28,226 nucleotides of DNA, from contig CAZRQN010000026.1 in assembly GCA_964602115.1 (NCBI GenBank), positions 1-28,226 on the forward strand. The letters are read 5' to 3'. The DNA comes from JANOGU01 sp964602115 (GTDB lineage: Bacteria > Pseudomonadota > Alphaproteobacteria > Rhodobacterales > Rhodobacteraceae). Every line of letters begins with the position of its first letter. Positions within the stretch are counted from its first letter, which is position 1. Below the pieces are notes generated by a model. The model saw only the letters and a list, made by a program, of their open reading frames with translations, was not told the DNA's origin and searched no databases. A program made the translations under genes and the position numbers. Shown here piece after piece: positions 23,086 to 28,226 of this stretch.

Positions 23086-24054
23086 ATGCTTGATCGTCTG
23101 AAATTCGCTCCTGCCGCCATCGCGGCACTCGGCCTCATGGCCGGGGCTGCAGCCGCCGAGGGGCTCAAGGCCGCGGCCGATGTCAAGATCGCGGTCGTGG
23201 TGCACGGCGCCTCTTCCGATGCCTACTGGTCGGTGGTCAAACGCGGCGTGGATGACGCTGCGGCCGACACGGGCGCGCAGGTCCAGTATATCGCGCCCCA
23301 GGTCTTCGACAGCGTCGAACAGGCGCGGCTGATCGAAGCCGCAGTGGCCACCCAGCCCGACGGGATCGTCGTGTCCATTCCCGACAAGGATGCTTTGTCC
23401 GCCGCCATCACCAGCGCGGTCGAGGCCGGCATCCCGGTCATCAACATCGACTCGGGCGAAAAGGCGGGAATGGAGCTTGGCGTTCCGCTCTATGTCGGCA
23501 CGACCTCGGAATATCTTGCCGGGATCAAGGCCGGGGAGCGGCTGGGTGCCATGGGCATCGGCAAGGTGGCCTGCATCAACCACGAGGTGGGCAACGTCAG
23601 CCTTGACGAGCGCTGCCAGGGAATTGCGGACGGGCTGAAGGCCACCAACGGAACCTCGGAAGTGGTGGCCGTCTCTCAGGACCCGGCCGATGTGACGCGG
23701 CGGGTCGAGGCCTATTTGGCCTCACACCCTGACACTCAGGCTGTCTTCGCGACCGGCACGGCGGGCGCCAACCCGCTCATCAAGTACTTCGACGAGATGG
23801 ATCTGTGGTCGAAGTACAAGCTCTACACCTATGACCTCGGGCCCGAAATCCTGCAGGCCGTTGCAGACGGCAAGATGGGCTTCGGCATCGACGGGCAGCA
23901 GTACCTGATGGGTTATCTTCCGGTTGCCATGCTGGTGCAGAACGCACGCCACGGCCTGATGGTGCAGAACAGCATCTACACCGGCCCGCTGTTCATCGAC
24001 ACGCCGGAGAAGGCCGCAGCGGTGCAGCAGCTTTCGAAGGAAGGCACGCGCTAG
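23086..24054 (+). CDS. Sugar ABC transporter substrate-binding protein (MocB/RbsB-like)
   Basis: This 322-residue type-I periplasmic binding protein has a signal peptide at about 1-24, ending GAAAA, and a mature start EGLKAAADVKIAVVVHG. The fold is recognised from the repeating ribose-binding-protein pattern: SVVKRGVDDAAAD, DGIVVSIPDKDAL, GIPVINIDSG and DGQQYLMGY near the end. Ligands in this family are pentoses, hexoses, inositols and rhizopine. ATG 23086 has GGAGG eight bases upstream. The upstream 72 bases after IolE hold nothing else. Confidence 0.9.
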   Translation: MLDRLKFAPAAIAALGLMAGAAAAEGLKAAADVKIAVVVHGASSDAYWSVVKRGVDDAAADTGAQVQYIAPQVFDSVEQARLIEAAVATQPDGIVVSIPDKDALSAAITSAVEAGIPVINIDSGEKAGMELGVPLYVGTTSEYLAGIKAGERLGAMGIGKVACINHEVGNVSLDERCQGIADGLKATNGTSEVVAVSQDPADVTRRVEAYLASHPDTQAVFATGTAGANPLIKYFDEMDLWSKYKLYTYDLGPEILQAVADGKMGFGIDGQQYLMGYLPVAMLVQNARHGLMVQNSIYTGPLFIDTPEKAAAVQQLSKEGTR

Positions 24055-24070
24055 GTCGCGCCGCAACGGC

Positions 24071-24099
24071 CCGGGGGCGGCGGTCCGCCGCACCCCCGG
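24071..24099 (+). promoter_or_regulatory. Stem-loop between binding-protein and permease genes
   Basis: CCGGGGG (24071-24077) pairs with CCCCCGG (24093-24099). Inside it CGGCG (24078-24082) pairs with CGCCG (24086-24090), with a two-base CA bulge on the right. It lies 17 bases past the binding-protein stop and about 28 before the permease start. Such 3' stem-loops protect the binding-protein message and reduce read-through to the membrane genes. No U-run follows, so it is not a full terminator. Confidence 0.55.
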
Positions 24100-24126
24100 C
24101 GCCGCTGCGCAAAGGGGAAATGCCGG

Positions 24127-25287
24127 ATGACCGTGGACCCGCAACCTTCCGAGCCGACCCGCGCGCCGTCCGTCGTGCGCAAGTCCCTGGGCCTGCCCGA
24201 CGAGCGGCTGGTGCGGACCGGCGGGCTGACCCTTCTCCTTCGCCGGCCCGAGGCGGGGGTCTTCATCGGGCTGGTGGCGACGATCCTCATCTTCGCCGTC
24301 CTGCCCGGGGCCGGATCGCTCTATTCGCTTCAGGGCGCGATGACCTTTCTGACGCTTGCGGCGGAACTCGGCATCCTCGCCGCAGCCGTGGCGCTGCTGA
24401 TCATCGCCGGCGAGTTCGACCTTTCGATCGGCTCGATGATCGGCTTCGCCGGCATCGTGATCGGACTGCTGGTCGCCAATCTCGGCTGGCCGCTCTGGGC
24501 GGCCATCGCGGCGGCCTTCTCGGTGGCGGTGGTGGTGGGCTATCTGAACGGGCTGATCACCGTGCGCACCAGGCTACCGTCGTTCATCGTGACGCTGGCC
24601 TCGCTCTTCATCCTGCGCGGCCTGTCGATCGGCATCACCCGCGCCGTCACCGGGCGGACGCAGATCCCCTATATCCTTGAAAATCCGCCCGATCCCTGGA
24701 CCGCCGGGATCTTCAACGGCCATGTCCTGACCGGGTTCTTCGGCTGGATGGGCGATCGGGGCTGGATCGGCGTCAAGGCCGACGGGACGCCCTTCGTGTC
24801 CGGGATCCCGATGTCCATCGTCTGGTGGCTGGCCGTCACCGCGATCGCCGGCTGGGTGCTGACCCAGACCCGCTTCGGCAACTGGATCTATGCGGCCGGC
24901 GGTGACGCGGTCGTGGCGCGCAATGTCGGCGTCCCAGTCGCGCGGGTGAAGATCACGCTGTTCATCTGCTCGGCACTGGCGGCCACGCTGCTCGCCACGA
25001 TCCAGGTGATGGAGGCCGGCAGCGCCGACACCGTGCGCGGCACGCTGAAGGAATTCGAGGCGATCATCGCAGCGGTGATCGGCGGGGTGCTTCTGACCGG
25101 AGGTTACGGCACCATCCTGGGCGCGGCGCTTGGCGCGCTCATCTTCGGCCTGGTGCAGATGGGGATCTTCTACACCGGCATTGATACCGACTGGTTCAAG
25201 GTCTTCCTCGGGCTCGTCATCCTCATCGCCGTGCTCGTCAACAACTATGCGCGCGCCAAGGCCCTGGGCGAGAAGGTTGACCGATGA
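24127..25287 (+). CDS. Sugar ABC transporter permease (RbsC-like)
   Basis: This 386-residue inner-membrane permease of the ribose/xylose type has a charged N-terminal cytoplasmic stretch of about 40 residues, then around eight to ten hydrophobic helices. The conserved LIIAGEFDLSIGSMIG (about 95-110) and the region VIGGVLLTGGYGTILGAALGALIFG are diagnostic. A hydrophilic loop around 175-225 (PDPWTAGIFNG to KADGTPFVSG) is longer than in RbsC and fits the xylose-permease-like branch. The stop overlaps the ATPase start in ATGA. Confidence 0.9.
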   Translation: MTVDPQPSEPTRAPSVVRKSLGLPDERLVRTGGLTLLLRRPEAGVFIGLVATILIFAVLPGAGSLYSLQGAMTFLTLAAELGILAAAVALLIIAGEFDLSIGSMIGFAGIVIGLLVANLGWPLWAAIAAAFSVAVVVGYLNGLITVRTRLPSFIVTLASLFILRGLSIGITRAVTGRTQIPYILENPPDPWTAGIFNGHVLTGFFGWMGDRGWIGVKADGTPFVSGIPMSIVWWLAVTAIAGWVLTQTRFGNWIYAAGGDAVVARNVGVPVARVKITLFICSALAATLLATIQVMEAGSADTVRGTLKEFEAIIAAVIGGVLLTGGYGTILGAALGALIFGLVQMGIFYTGIDTDWFKVFLGLVILIAVLVNNYARAKALGEKVDR

Positions 25288-26087
25288 CCAGCCAGGCCCC
25301 GACACCCGCGATCGAGCTGCGCCATGTGTCCAAGCGCTTCGGCTCGGTGATTGCGCTGAAGGATGTCTCCCTGTCGGTGAACCCGGGCGAGGTGCATTGC
25401 CTGCTTGGCGACAACGGGGCCGGGAAATCCACGCTGATCAAGATCCTGTCGGGCGTCTATCGCCCGAGCGAGGGGGAGATTCTGGTCGATGGGCGGCCGA
25501 TCAGCTTCCGCTCGCCGCGCGACGCGGCCGATGCCGGGGTCGCCACGGTGTTCCAGGACCTCGGCCTGATCCCGCTGATGTCCATCGCCCGCAACTTCTT
25601 CCTCGGGCGCGAGCCGGTGAAGGGCGTCTTCCCCTTCCGCCGTTTCGACCGCGCCCATGCCAGCCGCGTCGCCCGCCAGGCGCTGATCGACATGGGAATC
25701 CAGGTCCGCGATCCCGGCCAGGCGGTGGGCACGCTCTCTGGCGGCGAGCGCCAGTCGGTGGCGATTGCGCGGGCGATCCATTTCGGCGCCCGCGTCCTGA
25801 TTCTTGACGAACCCACCTCGGCGCTGGGCATCCATCAGGCGGCGATGGTCCTGAAATTCGTGATCGAGGCACGGCTTCGCGGCCTGGCCGTCATCCTCAT
25901 CACCCACAACATCAATCACGCCTATCCGGTTGCCGATGTGTTCACGCTGCTGAACCGCGGCACGAGCAAGGGCACGTTCCGCAAGTCCGAGATCTCGCGC
26001 GAGGAGGTGGTGCGCATCATGTCGGGCGGCGAGGACATGGCGGCGGTCGAACGCGAGATCGGGGAGCTTCTGGGGCGAGCCGGATGA
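25284..26087 (+). CDS. Sugar ABC transporter ATP-binding protein
   Basis: This 267-residue single-domain ATPase has Walker A GDNGAGKST (42-50), signature LSGGERQ (151-157), Walker B VLILDEPTSALG with Asp175 and Glu176, and H-loop His208 in ITHNINHAY. Most CUT2 sugar importers use a two-domain ATPase of about 500 residues. This one is half that size, like FrcA of fructose transport, and would act as a homodimer. It overlaps its neighbours by four bases on each side. Confidence 0.92.
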   Translation: MTSQAPTPAIELRHVSKRFGSVIALKDVSLSVNPGEVHCLLGDNGAGKSTLIKILSGVYRPSEGEILVDGRPISFRSPRDAADAGVATVFQDLGLIPLMSIARNFFLGREPVKGVFPFRRFDRAHASRVARQALIDMGIQVRDPGQAVGTLSGGERQSVAIARAIHFGARVLILDEPTSALGIHQAAMVLKFVIEARLRGLAVILITHNINHAYPVADVFTLLNRGTSKGTFRKSEISREEVVRIMSGGEDMAAVEREIGELLGRAG

Positions 26088-26962
26088 CCGCGCGGCGCAG
26101 CGTGGTGATCCATGCCGACGATCTCGGCATGAGCCACGGGGCGAACCTCGCCTTCCGCGACCTGGCGGCGCTTGGCACCGTCACCTGCGGTTCGGTCATG
26201 GTGCCCTGCCCCTGGTTCGCCGAGCTTGCGGCGATGGCCCGGTCCGATCCCGCGCTCGACATCGGCGTGCACCTGACGCTGACCAGCGAGATGCCCGGCT
26301 ACCGCTGGCGCCCGCTGACCCGCCCGTCGCGCGCGGCGGGCCTGACCGATGACGATGGCTTTCTCCATCGCAACGTGCCGACGCTTCGCGCCCGGGCCGA
26401 TCCGGCGGCGGTGGAGGCGGAACTGGCGGCGCAGGTCGAGACGGCGCTTGGCGCCGGCATCGACGTCACGCATCTGGACGATCACATGGGCGCGGTTCTC
26501 GCCCCCGAATTCGTCGCGGCCTATGTCCGGGTTGCGCAGGCCTTCCGCCTGCCGCCGGTGATCTGCCCGACGCTCTCGACCTATGGCGGGCCGCACAACA
26601 TGACCGGCATCGACGAGGCGGCCTTTGCCGCCGGCCCCGCCCTGGCGCGGGCGGCGGGTTTCGCGCTGGTGGACCGGATCGTCGAGACCGACTGGCAGGC
26701 GCCGGCCGTGACGCGGGCCGGCACCCGCGCGCGTTTCGCCGCGCTTCCCTCGGGCCTTTCGTTCCTTGCCCTGCATCCCGCAGCGCCGGGGGACATCGCG
26801 GCGATCGACCCGGGCAGCCACCATCTGCGCAGCGGAGAATATCGCGCGCTCTCCGCGCCGGGCCTTCGCCTCTGGCTGGAGGCGCAGGACATGGACCTTT
26901 CGGGCATGCGCCCGTTCCGCGATGCGTTTCGCGCAAGCCATTCAGGGGAGTTGCGGGCATGA
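26084..26962 (+). CDS. ChbG/YdjC-family carbohydrate deacetylase
   Basis: This 292-residue protein is of the YdjC/ChbG/HpnK group, which N-deacetylates chitooligosaccharides or hopanoid amino sugars. Metal and catalytic residues are visible: IHADDLGMSHG (Asp12/Asp13), DIGVHLTLTSE (His63) and VTHLDDHMGAV (His130, Asp132/Asp133, His134). The C-terminal FLALHPAAPGD motif is also typical. There is no signal peptide, so it acts in the cytoplasm on imported material. Its ATGA junctions with both neighbours place it firmly in the operon. It probably releases an acetyl group from an acetylated amino-sugar or amino-cyclitol. Confidence 0.88.
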   Translation: MTARRSVVIHADDLGMSHGANLAFRDLAALGTVTCGSVMVPCPWFAELAAMARSDPALDIGVHLTLTSEMPGYRWRPLTRPSRAAGLTDDDGFLHRNVPTLRARADPAAVEAELAAQVETALGAGIDVTHLDDHMGAVLAPEFVAAYVRVAQAFRLPPVICPTLSTYGGPHNMTGIDEAAFAAGPALARAAGFALVDRIVETDWQAPAVTRAGTRARFAALPSGLSFLALHPAAPGDIAAIDPGSHHLRSGEYRALSAPGLRLWLEAQDMDLSGMRPFRDAFRASHSGELRA

Positions 26963-28077
26963 ACCGTCTGGGTGTGGGCCTGATCGGCACCGGCTTCATG
27001 GGCAAGTGCCACGCCATGGCCTATGGGGCGCTTCGCGCCGTCTGGGGTGAGGCCATGCCGGTCATCGACCGGGTGGCCCTTTGCGACATGGAGCCGGATC
27101 ACGCCGCACGTGCGGCTTCCGCCTTCGGCTTCGCGCGGTCCACCACCGACTGGCGCGACCTGCTGGCCGATCCCTCCATCGACCTGGTCTCGATCACCTC
27201 GCCCAACGGGCTGCATCGCGAGATGGCCGTGGCCGCGCTGGAGGCTGGCAAGCATGTCTGGTGCGAAAAGCCCATGGCGCTGACGCTGGCCGATGCGGAG
27301 TCCATGGCGAAGGCGGCCGAGCTATCGGGAAAGGCCACGGCGCTCGGCTATGGCTATCTGCAGAACCCCGCCCTGCAGGAGGCGCGGCGGCTGATCGCCG
27401 CCGGCGCCATCGGCACGCCCTTCGACTTTCGCGGCAGCGTCGATGAGGATTACATGGCCGACCCGGCCCTGCCCTGGTCCTGGCGGTTGCGCGCCGCCGA
27501 GGCGGGGCTCGGCACCCTCGGTGACCTGACGGTGCATCTCGTCAGCCTCGCCCGGGCGCTGATGGGCGAGATCGAAGGCCTGACTGCGATGGTCGATACC
27601 GTTCATCGCACGCGCCCGCTGCGCGAGGGCGGAAGCGCGGCGGTCGAGAACGACGACATCGCCCATGCGCTGGTGCGCTTCGCCTCCGGGGCACGGGGAA
27701 CGCTCGCCTCCAGCCGGGTGGCGCATGGGCGCAAGAACGGGCTGCGGGTGGAGGTTCACGGCTCGAAGGGCATGCTGTGGCTCGACAATGAACGGATGAA
27801 CGAGCTGAACCTGTATGTCGCCGATGGGCCGCCGGCGGAGCGCGGGTTCCGCCGCATCCTCGCCGGCCCGCTGCATGGCGACTACGCCAGGCTATGCCCG
27901 GCGCCGGGGCACGGGCTGGGTTTCAACGAGCTGAAAGTGATCGAACTGGCCGAACTGGTCGCCGCCATCGCCGGGCGCCCGTCGCGCTCGGTCGGTTTCG
28001 CCGAGGGCCTCCGCATCGAGCGCGTGGTCCATGCCTTCACCCGCGCAGCCGCGTCGAAGTCCTGGGTGGCGGTCTAG
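26959..28077 (+). CDS. Gfo/Idh/MocA family oxidoreductase (second copy)
   Basis: This 372-residue dehydrogenase has cofactor motif VGLIGTGFMGKCHAM (6-20), Asp43 at the end of strand two, EKP at 103-105 and the catalytic GDLTVHLVSLARAL segment (Asp and His). It resembles inositol/glucoside 3-dehydrogenases more than the first copy does. The pair is not a recent duplication: their C-terminal halves differ clearly. Last gene of the operon, it overlaps the deacetylase in ATGA. Two dehydrogenases in one pathway are common where a cyclitol is oxidised at one step and epimerised at another. Confidence 0.9.
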   Translation: MNRLGVGLIGTGFMGKCHAMAYGALRAVWGEAMPVIDRVALCDMEPDHAARAASAFGFARSTTDWRDLLADPSIDLVSITSPNGLHREMAVAALEAGKHVWCEKPMALTLADAESMAKAAELSGKATALGYGYLQNPALQEARRLIAAGAIGTPFDFRGSVDEDYMADPALPWSWRLRAAEAGLGTLGDLTVHLVSLARALMGEIEGLTAMVDTVHRTRPLREGGSAAVENDDIAHALVRFASGARGTLASSRVAHGRKNGLRVEVHGSKGMLWLDNERMNELNLYVADGPPAERGFRRILAGPLHGDYARLCPAPGHGLGFNELKVIELAELVAAIAGRPSRSVGFAEGLRIERVVHAFTRAAASKSWVAV

Positions 28078-28142
28078 CCGGCCCGGACCTGCCGGGCTGG
28101 GGCTGGGGCTGTGGTTGGCGTGGCGTCGCTTTGGATGCAGGC

Positions 28143-28162
28143 AGCCGCCCTGAGGGGCGGCT
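28143..28162. terminator. Bidirectional terminator hairpin
   Basis: AGCCGCCC (28143-28150) pairs perfectly with GGGCGGCT (28155-28162), loop TGAG. It lies 65 bases after the last dehydrogenase stop and 30 bases beyond the 3' end of the minus-strand tRNA, and so may end both transcripts. T content after the stem is modest (CTTCTGGTGTGTT). Confidence 0.5.
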
Positions 28163-28191
28163 TCTGGTGTGTTGATCTGGATGTCGAGATT

Positions 28192-28226
28192 TGGTTGCGG
28201 GGGCAGGATTTGAACCTGCGGCCTTC
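28192..28226 (-). tRNA. Initiator tRNA-Met (fMet), 3' part only
   Basis: Read on the minus strand, the last 35 bases give the end of the anticodon region and the variable loop, then a T arm GCAGG-TTCAAAT-CCTGC, then CCCCGCA and ACCA. The CCA is encoded. The acceptor arm ends in A before the discriminator A, as expected for the C1-A72 mismatch unique to initiator tRNAs. The anticodon lies outside the window, so identity rests on the 3' half. Confidence 0.8.

Noticed and set aside
11839..28077. Genomic island or mobile element carrying both operons
   Set aside because: No integrase, transposase, terminal repeat or clear base-composition shift is visible; tRNA proximity alone is insufficient.

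Overview
The window is a gene-dense, very GC-rich stretch of chromosome with no IS, phage or CRISPR sequence. Gene content and codon use (heavy GCC/GGC/CTG) point to an alphaproteobacterium, most likely of the Rhodobacteraceae/Paracoccaceae. Supporting signs are a ZapE-type ATPase, a split YeeE/YedE pair, Rhodobacterales-style GC palindromes and an initiator tRNA with an encoded CCA. The family call is inference from gene style, not from a database match.

Left part (1-11.6 kb) is mostly housekeeping and miscellaneous metabolism. After a palindrome-rich intergenic stretch come zapE and an MFS transporter (both minus), a thiolase (plus), an FMN-binding glutamate-synthase-like protein (minus) and rluA (minus). 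These are followed by a translationally overlapping STAS/HATPase pair (plus), a cytoplasmic gamma-glutamyltransferase-family protein (plus), a fumarylacetoacetase-fold hydrolase (minus), a two-gene YeeE/YedE transporter (plus) and a short-chain dehydrogenase (plus).

Middle part (11.8-19.4 kb) is one tightly packed plus-strand operon. It holds a polyamine-type ABC importer (periplasmic binding protein, two permeases, ATPase), a GT-B glycosyltransferase, three tandem paralogous Cupin_3 proteins and an aldehyde dehydrogenase. Stop and start codons overlap or lie within about 20 bases throughout. The importer plus ALDH suggests uptake and oxidation of an amine-like compound. The glycosyltransferase and the cupin triplet are not explained by any standard polyamine pathway I know.

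Right part (19.5-28.1 kb) is a MocR-type regulator divergent from a seven-gene operon: Gfo/Idh/MocA dehydrogenase, IolE/MocC-like dehydratase-isomerase, periplasmic sugar-binding protein, permease, single-domain ATPase, ChbG/YdjC deacetylase and a second Gfo/Idh/MocA dehydrogenase. The set mocR + mocA-like + mocC-like + mocB-like matches the logic of rhizopine (methyl-scyllo-inosamine) catabolism. The added deacetylase suggests an acylated amino-cyclitol or amino-sugar substrate. A perfect inverted repeat plus a direct repeat in the divergent gap is a good MocR operator candidate. The window ends in the 3' part of an initiator tRNA gene on the minus strand.
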